Assembly: GCA_023129655.1 (NCBI GenBank)
Contig: JAGMBN010000018.1
Coordinates: forward strand, 1-16,251
Reading direction: 5' to 3'
Length of the DNA stretch: 16,251 bases
DNA from: a bacterium
GTDB lineage: Bacteria > JAHJDO01
Positions 6,685 through 14,271 of the stretch are shown piece by piece (position 1 is the first letter of the stretch; every line of letters starts with the position of its first letter). The notes below the pieces were generated by a model. It worked only from the letters and a program-made list of their open reading frames with translations, was not told the DNA's origin and searched no databases. The position numbers and the translations under genes are program-made.

Positions 6685-6867
6685 TCACCTCCTCACATTT
6701 TTATACATTTGCGTTTCAAGCCACTCGTCTATTGTGTTTCTCTTAAAACGCCATTGATTTGAGAGTTTCACAGCAGGAATTTTTGCATTATTAGCAAGTT
6801 TGTAAACTGTTCTCTCATTCATTTTAATGTAGCCAGCCAACTCTTTTATAGTCATTATTTCACTCAT
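6685..6867 (-). CDS. Excisionase-type (MerR-like) helix-turn-helix DNA-binding protein
   Basis: A 60-residue protein that is almost entirely one winged helix-turn-helix of the excisionase/HTH_17 family. MTIKELAGYIKMNERTVYKL (5-24) forms the HTH, and AKIPAVKLSNQWRFKRNTIDEWL (28-50) the wing and closing helix; PAxKxxxQWRF is the family signature. Such proteins bind DNA, either as phage-type excisionases or as chromosomal regulators. No integrase, attachment site or phage gene is nearby, so a stand-alone regulator is more likely. The ATG at 6867 (MSEIMTIKEL) matches the family N-terminus. The frame is open further to 6903, but that part overlaps the promoter. Predicted transcription starts at or within a base or two of this ATG, so the message may be leaderless. 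Alternatively the ATG at 6855 is used, with GAGTGA before it. Confidence 0.85.
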   Translation of the reverse strand: MSEIMTIKELAGYIKMNERTVYKLANNAKIPAVKLSNQWRFKRNTIDEWLETQMYKNVRR

Positions 6868-6874
6868 ATACAAA

Positions 6875-6903
6875 ATAATAACATCAAAATACATAAATGT
6901 CAA
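6875..6903 (-). promoter_or_regulatory. Near-consensus sigma70-type promoter of the HTH/zinc-ribbon unit
   Basis: On the minus strand a perfect TTGACA (6903-6898) and TATTAT (6880-6875) are separated by 17 bases, the strongest promoter match in the window. The predicted start lies at about 6868, immediately before the ATG at 6867. TGACAT and ATGTTA at the ends of the spacer form an imperfect dyad where the encoded HTH protein could act on its own promoter; that is speculation. Confidence 0.75.
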
Positions 6904-6912
6904 GAAAAAAGT

Positions 6913-6932
6913 TTATTTTTAGATAAAAATAA
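6913..6932. repeat. Perfect AT-only inverted repeat between the HTH unit and the glycan cluster
   Basis: TTATTTTTA, a 2-base GA spacer and TAAAAATAA form a perfect 9-bp dyad, about 10 bases upstream of the -35 box of the HTH gene and upstream of the rightward cluster. It could be an operator or an UP-like element. As it is all A/T, chance is a real alternative. Confidence 0.45.
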
Positions 6933-7050
6933 CATTGAACTACCTTGTAATACAATAAACTGACAGTTCTAGATATTTTCAATTCGCTTGATTTTAGTTT
7001 GTGGAACTATTACACTAATCCTCATATTGGATATTAGGGATTTCAAAAGA

Positions 7051-8289
7051 ATGGAATTAAGAATTAAGAATTTAAAATTAATAATTGTCTTTATTCTGCT
7101 TCTGTCTTTTCTAATTCGCATAGCTTATATTCTTACCTTGGATAATACATTACTTACTGGCCCTGATGCAGGCATGTACGATAAATTGGCTGCAAATTTC
7201 TTAAGTGGGAAAGGGTTGATACTTAACGATGGAAGATGTTCGTTCAGGCCATGTCTTTTCCCTTTATTCTTAGCTGGTGTATATTCTCTTTTTGGGCACT
7301 CATATTTAGCTGCTAAAATAATTCTAGCTGTTATAAGTTCTTTTACCTGTCTTCTGATTTATTGGCTTGGCAAAGAGAGCTTTAATAAAAGCACAGGGCT
7401 TATAGCAATGGGAATATCTGCAATCTATCCAAAATTTGTTTATTACAGCGCCCAGCTGTGTACTGAAACGTTATACATGTTTTTTCTTGTATTAAGTTTC
7501 CTTTTTCTAATTAAATATCGTCATAGTCTTTTCTTTTTCCATATAATGCTCGCAGGGATGTTTTTTGCGCTGGCTTCTCTTACCAGGTCAATATTGTTTG
7601 CTTTTTTTCCTTTAGTTCTTATCTGGTTAGTAATTGGAATGAAGAGCAAGAAGAAAGCTTTTATGCATTTTTTAGTTTTTGCGTTTACTATTCTTTTAAC
7701 AATGTCTCCGTGGATTGGAAGAAATTATAGGCTGCATCACGCTTTTGTACCTACTACTACAGAGGGAGGATACTCGTTTTGGATTGGCAGTAATCCTTTG
7801 GCCACTGGAGGCGGACATTGTTATAGCTCGGACTCTACTGCATTTGATAAACTTTCTGAAGTTGATAGAGATAGACTCTATTACAAAATGGGTTTTGATT
7901 ATATAAAGAAGAACCCTTCAAAGTTTATTCAACTGGCATTTAATAAATTCCTCAGATTTTGGCGGATATATCCTCACCAGAGAGATGAAATAAAAAAGGG
8001 AGTAATAGTGGATTTGAGAATTGATTTGAAGTATGTGATTATTGGAGGAATCTCTTTTGGTGTAATTCTTCCTTTCTTTATTTTTGGCCTTATAGTTTCC
8101 ATGTTCATGTGGCGTAAAGTTCTATTGTTCCATTTGTTAATTGTTTATTATACTTTAATACATATGATGTTTTTTGCAGTCACCAGGTCTCGAGCGGTTA
8201 TAATGCCATTCATAATTATTATTGCGTCTTACGGAGTTTTGGTTCTTTTGTGCGGGTTTTCAAACAATCATTTATCTGAGGGCATTTAG
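7051..8289 (+). CDS. GT-C (GT39/ArnT-like) membrane glycosyltransferase
   Basis: A 412-residue polytopic inner-membrane protein of the dolichyl-phosphate-mannose mannosyltransferase (GT39/PMT_2) type. Such enzymes move a sugar from a polyprenyl-phosphate carrier to an acceptor on the outer face of the membrane. The N-terminus is hydrophobic from about residue 10. The first loop carries the acidic catalytic-type motif GPDAGMYDKLAANF (37-50), with Asp39 the likely catalytic acid, followed by RPCLFPLFLAGVYSLFG (66-82). About nine further hydrophobic stretches follow, with a soluble loop near 230-330. The frame is open back to a TTG at 6988. The ATG at 7051 is preferred because the membrane domain then starts normally and AGGGA lies 10 bases upstream. 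It is clearly paralogous to the gene at 13054: both share the YYSAxxxTETL segment (residues 131-141 here) and the FVPxTT region. The next gene starts 2 bases after its stop. Acceptor and sugar are unknown. Confidence 0.83.
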   Translation: MELRIKNLKLIIVFILLLSFLIRIAYILTLDNTLLTGPDAGMYDKLAANFLSGKGLILNDGRCSFRPCLFPLFLAGVYSLFGHSYLAAKIILAVISSFTCLLIYWLGKESFNKSTGLIAMGISAIYPKFVYYSAQLCTETLYMFFLVLSFLFLIKYRHSLFFFHIMLAGMFFALASLTRSILFAFFPLVLIWLVIGMKSKKKAFMHFLVFAFTILLTMSPWIGRNYRLHHAFVPTTTEGGYSFWIGSNPLATGGGHCYSSDSTAFDKLSEVDRDRLYYKMGFDYIKKNPSKFIQLAFNKFLRFWRIYPHQRDEIKKGVIVDLRIDLKYVIIGGISFGVILPFFIFGLIVSMFMWRKVLLFHLLIVYYTLIHMMFFAVTRSRAVIMPFIIIIASYGVLVLLCGFSNNHLSEGI

Positions 8290-8291
8290 AT

Positions 8292-9506
8292 ATGAGAAGA
8301 ATAACAGTAGGTGATTTTAAAATAACAGAGAAAGAGAAGAAGAGAGTACTGGAAGTATTAGGGACTAATCGAATTTCAGAGGGAAAGTTTGTAAGAGAAT
8401 TTGAGGATAAGTTTGCCGAATATATTGGGGTAAAAGATGCTGTTTTAGTAAATTCAGGGACATCTGCTTTAATAGCGGCTATGACTGCAATTTCATACAA
8501 TAAGGACAAGAATAATAAAGCAAAAAAGGTAATAACCACTCCTTTGAGTTTTATTGCTACGGTTAATGCTATTGTTCTAAGCGGATTTGAACCTGTGTTT
8601 GCAGACGTAGAAGAAAGAACTTTTAGTATTGACCCAAATTCAATTGAGGACTTATTAAAAACATCAAATAATCCCGAAGAATTTCTATTAATCCTGCCTG
8701 TTCATTTACTAGGCTATCCCTGCAGGATGGCAGAGATAAACGAAATCGCTGAAAGATATAATTTGTTGGTATTGGAAGATGCTTCTCAGGCACATGGCAG
8801 TTTGTATCATAATAAAAAAGTTGGTTCTCTTTCCTTGTTGTCAACTTTTTCTTTCTATGTAGCCCACAATATCCAGGTGGGAGAAATGGGTGCGGTTTTA
8901 ACAGATAGCAATAAGATGTCTAAAATATTAAGAAAGATAAAGGTTCATGGACGAATTTGTGATTGCAAAATTTGCAGAAGGAACGAAGGTTTATGTCCAT
9001 ATTTAACGGGAGACAAAAGATTAGACAATGATACAGATCCGCGTTTTACTCATGATCTAATTGGCTATAATTTTAAAACAACAGAAATTCAGGCAGCTCT
9101 GGCAACAGTTCAACTTGAAGATATAGAGAGTAATCTTCAAAAAAGAAGAGAGAATGTAAAATTTCTGAACGAACAGCTTAATAATTATCAGGACATAATC
9201 AGTCTTCCTCTCTATAGTGAGAACATTAGTTATCTGGCTTACCCGATAGTTTTAAAACCAAAATGCAAGTTTTCCAGAAGGGAATTAAGGCTGAAATTGG
9301 AAAATAACGGAATTGAGACTCGCCCATTATTCGGTTGTATCCCTTTACACCAGCCTGCATATGAAAAATATAAAGATTTTTATAAGAATAAGTTGCCGCA
9401 TGCAGATTATTTAGCTCAAAATGGCTTTTATATAGGGTGCCATCAGTATCTAACAGAAGAAGACTTGGATTACATAGTCAAGGTTTTTAAATTAATTCTT
9501 GGATAA
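8292..9506 (+). CDS. DegT/DnrJ/EryC1/StrS-fold protein with His in place of the PLP lysine (probable sugar 3-dehydratase type)
   Basis: A 404-residue protein with the fold of PLP-dependent sugar aminotransferases. Visible are NSGTSAL (54-60), TPLSFIATVNAI (83-94), the cofactor aspartate in LEDASQAHG (Asp163) and GYNFKTTEIQAAL (258-270). Where aminotransferases have the Schiff-base lysine, the motif reads SFYVAHNIQVGEMG, with His192. A histidine here is the mark of the ColD and E1 (RfbH/DdhC) 3-dehydratases, which use PMP or PLP to remove the 3-hydroxyl of nucleotide 4-keto-6-deoxyhexoses. A loop at 223-235 has four cysteines (C-x-C-x2-C-x6-C) at the position of the E1 [2Fe-2S] cysteines. It may thus bind a metal or iron-sulfur cluster. 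No E3-type reductase or nucleotide-sugar 4,6-dehydratase gene is in the window. GAGGG lies 9 bases before the ATG. A normal aminotransferase role is less likely; the substrate is unknown. Confidence 0.82.
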   Translation: MRRITVGDFKITEKEKKRVLEVLGTNRISEGKFVREFEDKFAEYIGVKDAVLVNSGTSALIAAMTAISYNKDKNNKAKKVITTPLSFIATVNAIVLSGFEPVFADVEERTFSIDPNSIEDLLKTSNNPEEFLLILPVHLLGYPCRMAEINEIAERYNLLVLEDASQAHGSLYHNKKVGSLSLLSTFSFYVAHNIQVGEMGAVLTDSNKMSKILRKIKVHGRICDCKICRRNEGLCPYLTGDKRLDNDTDPRFTHDLIGYNFKTTEIQAALATVQLEDIESNLQKRRENVKFLNEQLNNYQDIISLPLYSENISYLAYPIVLKPKCKFSRRELRLKLENNGIETRPLFGCIPLHQPAYEKYKDFYKNKLPHADYLAQNGFYIGCHQYLTEEDLDYIVKVFKLILG

Positions 9507-9511
9507 TTGGA

Positions 9512-10225
9512 ATGAAAATTGCAGTAGTAATTCCCACACTTAATGAGGCAAAAAATATAATTGCTTTGATCGGCGAATTACTAAAGCTAAACTTGAATAT
9601 AGATATTTTAGTTGTGGACGATAACTCTCCGGATGGAACAGCTGAGATTGTAAAAAAAAGTTTCAAAAAAAACGGAAATATCTTTGTTCTTCTGAGACAA
9701 AATAAACGAGGCAGGGGAAGCGCCTGTATAGATGGGTTTAAATATTTTCTATCCAACGGTAAGAGATATGATTGTATTTTTGAAATGGATGCTGATTTCT
9801 CGCATGACCCAAAAGAGATTAGTTTGTTTTTAGAAAAAATATCGGGATACGATATGATAATAGGTTCTCGCTATCTTAAAAAAAGCAGGATTATAAATTG
9901 GAGTCTCAAGCGAAGAATTTTTAGCAAATTAGCCAATTTCTACGCAAGATTGTTATTACAAATCCCTATAACAGATTATACAAATGGTTATCGCTGTTAC
10001 AGATATAATGTGCTTAAAAATATTGATTTTAATTTTGTTAAAGAAAATGGATATGTTGTCTTGGCTGAAATAGCTTATCAGATGTTTCTAAAAGCATACA
10101 GTATCGGAGAAGTACCCACTTTATTCGTTAATAGAAAAAGAGGAATATCTAATTTGAATTTTAGAGAAATATGGCACGCATTTAAAAGAATAACTGTTTT
10201 GAGATTCAGAGTTAATACATTATGA
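9512..10225 (+). CDS. Polyprenyl-phosphate glycosyltransferase (DPM1-like GT2)
   Basis: A 237-residue GT-A fold glycosyltransferase resembling dolichol-phosphate mannose synthase. It would transfer a sugar from a nucleotide donor to a polyprenyl phosphate on the cytoplasmic face of the membrane. Motifs are VVIPTLNEAKNI (5-16), VVDDNSPDGTAEIV (34-47), the metal-binding DxD in EMDADFSHDP (91-100), IIGSRY (116-121), TDYTNGYRCYR (154-164) and the late VPTLFVNRKRGISNL (201-215). It lacks the C-terminal membrane segments found in some relatives and is a single catalytic domain. Its product is the type of donor used by GT-C enzymes, three of which lie in the same cluster. The start is 5 bases after the upstream stop with a weak GGA; the stop overlaps the ATG of the next gene (ATGA), which implies coupling. 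The sugar (mannose, glucose or other) cannot be determined. Confidence 0.88.
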   Translation: MKIAVVIPTLNEAKNIIALIGELLKLNLNIDILVVDDNSPDGTAEIVKKSFKKNGNIFVLLRQNKRGRGSACIDGFKYFLSNGKRYDCIFEMDADFSHDPKEISLFLEKISGYDMIIGSRYLKKSRIINWSLKRRIFSKLANFYARLLLQIPITDYTNGYRCYRYNVLKNIDFNFVKENGYVVLAEIAYQMFLKAYSIGEVPTLFVNRKRGISNLNFREIWHAFKRITVLRFRVNTL

Positions 10226-11121
10226 AATCAAATATCTTAATTATAAAACTTGGCGCTTTAGGTGACGTAGTTCGAACCACATCGCTGCTACGGGTTTTGG
10301 ACGGCAATATTTTTTGGGTAACTGCAAAAAGCGCTTTGCCGTTATTACCTGCTGATAAATTAAAGGTTATTGAGATAAATGAGGCAGAGACTCTCAGTAA
10401 TCTTTCTTTTGATTTGATTTTATGCTTGGATGATGACTACAAAGCGGCAAATTTAGCAACAATGTTGAAAAAGAAAACGCTTATAGGCTCATATATCGAT
10501 AAAAACAATTCCCTAACCTACACTGATTCTTCCAGAGAATGGTTTGATATGGGGCTAATGTCGCGATTTGGTAAAGAGAAAGCAGACGCTATTAAAAAGG
10601 CGAATAAGAAAACCTATCAGGAAATAATATTCAGGATGTGCGGAAACAAATTCAATGAAGAGGAATATTTATTGAATCAAAATCTGCCGAAGCCCAGAAA
10701 GCAAGAAAGCAGGACAATTATAGGTATTGAAGCAAGAGCAGGGGACAGGTGGCCTATGAAACAATGGAATAAGTGGCAGGAACTTGCTGCTGCTTTAAAA
10801 GCTGATGGCTGCGAAGTAAGATTTTTTGTGCAAAGGCAGCAAATTGCTGATTATGTTCAAGATATAAATGAATGTGATTTGGTAATCTGCGGAGATACTC
10901 TTGCTATGCACATTGCTCTGTCTCTCAAGAAGAGAATTGTAGCAATTTTTATCTGTACAAGTCCTACAGAAATCTACGATTATGGAAGGATGATTAAAAT
11001 AACAAGCCCTTTTCTAAAAAGAGTTTTTTACAGGAGAGATTATATTCCTGAGGCGGTGAATGCTATTTCTGTTAAAACAGTATATCAGTCAGTAAGAGAT
11101 TCATTATTCCATGTCAAGTAA
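10222..11121 (+). CDS. GT9 (heptosyltransferase-family) glycosyltransferase
   Basis: A 299-residue GT-B fold protein of the ADP-heptose:LPS heptosyltransferase family. Seen are the N-terminal LIIKLGALGDVVRTTSLLRVL (6-26), the start of the C-terminal domain at IGIEARAGDRWPMKQW (167-182) and the nucleotide-sugar site DLVICGDTLAMHIALSL (219-235), with the family's D-T-x-x-x-H. Cytoplasmic members extend the LPS core, while relatives act in O-antigen or glycoprotein synthesis. It is somewhat short for the family (usually about 330-350), with a compact central region, but both domain signatures are present. The start overlaps the preceding stop by 4 bases. An ATG for a truncated GT2 remnant lies inside its last codons. 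The family supports an outer membrane with LPS-like glycans but does not prove heptose as substrate. Confidence 0.82.
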   Translation: MKSNILIIKLGALGDVVRTTSLLRVLDGNIFWVTAKSALPLLPADKLKVIEINEAETLSNLSFDLILCLDDDYKAANLATMLKKKTLIGSYIDKNNSLTYTDSSREWFDMGLMSRFGKEKADAIKKANKKTYQEIIFRMCGNKFNEEEYLLNQNLPKPRKQESRTIIGIEARAGDRWPMKQWNKWQELAAALKADGCEVRFFVQRQQIADYVQDINECDLVICGDTLAMHIALSLKKRIVAIFICTSPTEIYDYGRMIKITSPFLKRVFYRRDYIPEAVNAISVKTVYQSVRDSLFHVK

Positions 11122-11230
11122 AAACTCTGAATTAGCCATTGTAATACCAACATATAATGAAGCAGATAATATAGAATTGCTTGTTTTGACAAAAACGTTG
11201 AGAAGTATTTATGAGTTCAAGAGAAAGTGA
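11111..11230 (+). pseudogene. Truncated 5' remnant of a GT2 glycosyltransferase gene (39 codons)
   Basis: ATG at 11111 opens a frame of 39 codons ending with TGA at 11228-11230, overlapping the end of the GT9 gene by 11 bases in a different frame. The product begins MSSKNSELAIVIPTYNEADN, the canonical GT2 N-terminus, comparable with VVIPTLNEAKNI of the gene at 9512. The nucleotide-binding VDDxSxD and DxD parts are missing; the frame stops and the next gene comes in from the opposite strand. No continuation is seen in the other plus-strand frames before 11248. It is best read as a gene truncated by deletion or rearrangement. A functional 39-residue peptide is unlikely. Confidence 0.75.
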
Positions 11231-11248
11231 TATATAAAAGCATTTTTA

Positions 11249-13009
11249 TTACAGCCCCTTGTATTTTAATACTACTATAATCGGATTTATATACCAGATA
11301 TCCTCTGAAGCGCCGAACTGGCTGAATCTAATTCCCATGAATGAAAGAGGTTTATAAAATACCTTGCATATCTCATAGTCCTGAGATGTAAATAAATTAT
11401 GAAAGAATCCTCTAGGAAGCATTCCTTTTTTAATCTCTTCAATATTATAGCTCAATCCGTACTGTATGTTTGAAGTTATAAAATACTCAGGTTTTTTCTT
11501 CTGTAACATAGAATAGTCATTACCGACTATAACTAGTTTATACCTGTTCTCATCTACGGGCGGTATTTGATGTTGCCATGGAATCTCTGTCATTCCAATA
11601 GTTGAAGATTCCTTTATGTTTTTCAAAATCCATTCTCCTGCCTCAGTACGTATGTTTTTGTCCACCAAAAGTTTTTCATAGCTCATCCCATAACAGAACG
11701 TAAATAACAGAACAAAAATGATTATGGAATAACCGATATGCTTTTTTGTGAGTTTCAACTTGTTTAATAGTTCAAACCATCCACTGCATCCAAGAATAAT
11801 GAGTGAAGGAACAATGGGAAGAATATACCTGGAAACTGTTATTGAAAAGGAAGAAATAAAAACAAAGAAAAAAAGCACCCAGAATAAGAAGAGCAACACT
11901 GCTTTTTTTTCAAAAAGCTTATTCTCTCCGAAGAGGCATAATTTAATTAGAATACCAATTAAATTAAAAACAAAAAGAGGAACACCTAGTCCATATTTTA
12001 AATTGGAAATATATGGCCTCAAACTAAAAGATAAACCTGTATTTTCACTCAAGGCAACCAGAGGTTTGGGAAGAGTTATAAAGAAATATGGATTTGTTAT
12101 AAAAAAGAAGAGCAAGAACACTGCAATGGTTAAGGCAAATCCTTTAAACATCTGCTTTAAATCCTTATAGCTGAGAAGAATGCCGATTATAGGTATTATC
12201 AGCGCTGTGCAAAAGGTTACCTTTGTTCCACAGGCAAGACCGGAAAATAGACCTGCTAAGAAAACTTTTTTGAAGGAAAATTTTTCAATAAATTTGGTTG
12301 TAACAAATAGACACGCCATTATCCAGAATAAACCGGGAACATCAACATACATATAATGGGCATTTAATAAAATTAGAGGTGTGAATAAAATTAAGAGACT
12401 GCTTATAAATGAACCAATATTGTTTTTAAACACCTTTTTAAATATAAAGTAACTTAAAACAATAATACTGCTCCCATATAACGCTGTTACGAATCTTCCA
12501 ACTAGATAAAATTTAGCAATCTCCTCAGGGTGAAGAAAATAGAAAGCCAGATCAGAGGTAACAATAATTAAATTAAACTTGGAAAGTAAAAAAAGCAGAA
12601 ACCCTATAATATATAGATACACTCCACCAACTACGAACTGATTCGGATTGAAATTCAATTTTTTGGGATTCATAGTGGATAAACTTTTTATTAGATAATA
12701 CTCATCCGGATGGTAACTTCTTATGGAATTGTACAGATTTCTGGGCGCTTTTTTTTCTGCTTCTTCAGGATGATAGGCTAAATGCACTCTCATCCCTTTC
12801 CATGTTGCTTCCGGGGGATAGCCTTTAATCTTTTCTATTGTAGTTTGAATGCTATCTTTGTTTGTAAAATATAGATTATTCAGGGCTTGACAGGGAAGTC
12901 CAAATCTTATCCCACTTGTATATACATATGCAGAAATAAGTATTAAGAACAATAATACTATAATGAAAATCTTCCCTATTTTTGAGATAATAAGATTGTA
13001 GTTAAACAT
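11249..13009 (-). CDS. GT-C (GT39/PMT-like) membrane glycosyltransferase, large form
   Basis: A 586-residue polytopic membrane protein and the only minus-strand gene of the glycan cluster. After one N-terminal membrane segment (about 12-30) there is a long first extracytoplasmic loop (about 31-123). It contains SYHPDEYYLIK (98-108), the HPDE motif typical of PMT_2/GT39 enzymes, whose acidic residue is catalytic. Ten or so further hydrophobic segments follow, ending near residue 450. A C-terminal soluble part of about 130 residues contains VGNDYSMLQKKKPEYFITS. It should transfer a sugar from a polyprenyl phosphate carrier. It is only distantly related to the two plus-strand GT-C proteins. The ATG lacks a Shine-Dalgarno in an AT-rich 44-base divergent spacer. 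Its 3' end lies 18 bases from a truncated GT2 gene, which suggests that it arrived by rearrangement. Substrate unknown. Confidence 0.8.
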   Translation of the reverse strand: MFNYNLIISKIGKIFIIVLLFLILISAYVYTSGIRFGLPCQALNNLYFTNKDSIQTTIEKIKGYPPEATWKGMRVHLAYHPEEAEKKAPRNLYNSIRSYHPDEYYLIKSLSTMNPKKLNFNPNQFVVGGVYLYIIGFLLFLLSKFNLIIVTSDLAFYFLHPEEIAKFYLVGRFVTALYGSSIIVLSYFIFKKVFKNNIGSFISSLLILFTPLILLNAHYMYVDVPGLFWIMACLFVTTKFIEKFSFKKVFLAGLFSGLACGTKVTFCTALIIPIIGILLSYKDLKQMFKGFALTIAVFLLFFFITNPYFFITLPKPLVALSENTGLSFSLRPYISNLKYGLGVPLFVFNLIGILIKLCLFGENKLFEKKAVLLFLFWVLFFFVFISSFSITVSRYILPIVPSLIILGCSGWFELLNKLKLTKKHIGYSIIIFVLLFTFCYGMSYEKLLVDKNIRTEAGEWILKNIKESSTIGMTEIPWQHQIPPVDENRYKLVIVGNDYSMLQKKKPEYFITSNIQYGLSYNIEEIKKGMLPRGFFHNLFTSQDYEICKVFYKPLSFMGIRFSQFGASEDIWYINPIIVVLKYKGL

Positions 13010-13024
13010 TATTTTAAGTATACT
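12996..13024 (+). promoter_or_regulatory. Possible promoter of the downstream GT-C/GT4 genes
   Basis: TTGTAG (12996-13001) and TATACT (13019-13024) are separated by 17 bases, about 30 bases before the ATG at 13054. The -35 box lies inside the start of the divergent gene. AGTATACT is palindromic, so the -10 could also be read leftward, but no leftward -35 is convincing. Confidence 0.4.
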
Positions 13025-13053
13025 AAATATTCAATAATATTAAAACAAAAATA

Positions 13054-14271
13054 ATGCCAGATAAAAAACATAGACATATTTTTATACTTTATATTTCTCT
13101 CTTTTCCTTTATTGTCAGATTTATATATTTGTATTTTTTCAGACAGCACATAATGCACATTGAGCATTCGCTTTTTGGCGATGCGTCTCAGTACATTCTG
13201 ATCGCAAAAAATATTGCGCTAGGTAATGGATTCAACATGTTGCCTAATTCAAACCTTCTAGCAACCAGAGCTCCGCTTTTTCCATTTGTTCTTGCCGGAG
13301 TTTTTAAGTTTTTTGGGCAAGGTTACTGGCCGGCAAGAATTTTCCAAGTTTGTATAGGTTCTTTAGTTCCGGTTATTACCTATTTAATTGGAAAAGAGGT
13401 TGCTTCTAAAAGGGCTGCGATGATCTCAGCGTGCATTTCTGTATTTTATCCTTTTTATGTTTTCTATAGTGCATACGTCCTTACAGAGACTTTGTTTGTT
13501 CTCCTCTCCTGTTTATCCTTATTGTATTTAATCAGATTTATGAAAACAGATTACTATCAAGACTCATGCTTAGCAGGCATATTTTTGGGGCTTTCAGCGC
13601 TTACGAGACCTATCGCACTGGGATTCGGAATGTTTTTTGTAACGTGTTATTTCTTCACGTCTAAAAACAAACTTAAAGGCATTGCAATAATTTTAGCAAC
13701 TATGTTTTTCTTGATATTGCCGTGGACTATAAGAAACTATGTTGTTTTTGAGAAATTTGTTCCTGTTACTACTTACGCAGGACTAGTTTTTTACATCGGA
13801 AATAATCCGATGAACAAAACTGGTGGGTGCATCAGCGGTGTTGATTTTATAGTTCCGAAAGAGACAGTGAACATGGGAGAAGTTGAAGCTTCGCAATACA
13901 TGTTTAAGAAGGGGTTAGAATTTATAAGACATAACCCTCTAATTTCCCTTAAAATGAGCATAAAAAAGCTTGGGAGATTGTGGAGAGTTTTCCCTTATTG
14001 GACATCCGGCTTCACCAACATAAAATACAAATTAATAAGCCTTTTTTCCTATGGATTGATCCTTCCATTTTTTCTTATTGGCCTTTTTTTGAGTCTGAGA
14101 AACTGGAAGCTTGTTTTGCCTTTGTACTGCCTTATAATATATACTAGCATTTTCTGCATGATGTTTCCAGGTAGTATGAGATTTAGGCTTCCAATAATGC
14201 CTGCTGTTATTGTGCTAGGCTCTGTAGGAATAGATAGATTATTATGGAAAAAATTAAGGTTCTTCACATAA
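13054..14271 (+). CDS. GT-C (GT39/ArnT-like) membrane glycosyltransferase, paralogue of the gene at 7051
   Basis: A 405-residue polytopic inner-membrane protein of the same type as the gene at 7051. The first loop has FGDASQYILIAKNIALGNGF (41-60), with Asp43 the likely catalytic acid, then RAPLFPFVLAGVFKFFG (72-88). The YYSAxxxTETL segment of the other paralogue appears here as FYSAYVLTETL, and FVPVTTYAGLVFYIGNNP matches FVPTTTEGGYSFWIGSNP there. The C-terminal halves also align at the LWRVFPYW/FWRIYPHQ segment. Residues are diverged enough that a recent duplication is unlikely. The ATG has no clear Shine-Dalgarno and lies in a short AT-rich divergent spacer. The stop overlaps the next gene by 28 bases, so the GT4 gene is probably co-translated. 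Donor should be a polyprenyl-phosphate sugar; acceptor unknown. Confidence 0.83.
   Translation: MPDKKHRHIFILYISLFSFIVRFIYLYFFRQHIMHIEHSLFGDASQYILIAKNIALGNGFNMLPNSNLLATRAPLFPFVLAGVFKFFGQGYWPARIFQVCIGSLVPVITYLIGKEVASKRAAMISACISVFYPFYVFYSAYVLTETLFVLLSCLSLLYLIRFMKTDYYQDSCLAGIFLGLSALTRPIALGFGMFFVTCYFFTSKNKLKGIAIILATMFFLILPWTIRNYVVFEKFVPVTTYAGLVFYIGNNPMNKTGGCISGVDFIVPKETVNMGEVEASQYMFKKGLEFIRHNPLISLKMSIKKLGRLWRVFPYWTSGFTNIKYKLISLFSYGLILPFFLIGLFLSLRNWKLVLPLYCLIIYTSIFCMMFPGSMRFRLPIMPAVIVLGSVGIDRLLWKKLRFFT

Noticed and set aside
6685..6903. Excisionase/prophage remnant
   Set aside because: The HTH protein belongs to the excisionase-like family, but no integrase, attachment repeat or phage gene is seen. 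Such HTH proteins are common chromosomal regulators.
6988..7050. Upstream TTG start for the first GT-C gene
   Set aside because: It adds a short hydrophobic segment not seen in the paralogue at 13054, and the ATG at 7051 has a better-placed AGGGA.
11748..12170. Plus-strand ORF of 140 codons
   Set aside because: It is antisense to the GT-C membrane protein gene, and the lysine-rich product mirrors hydrophobic codons on the other strand.
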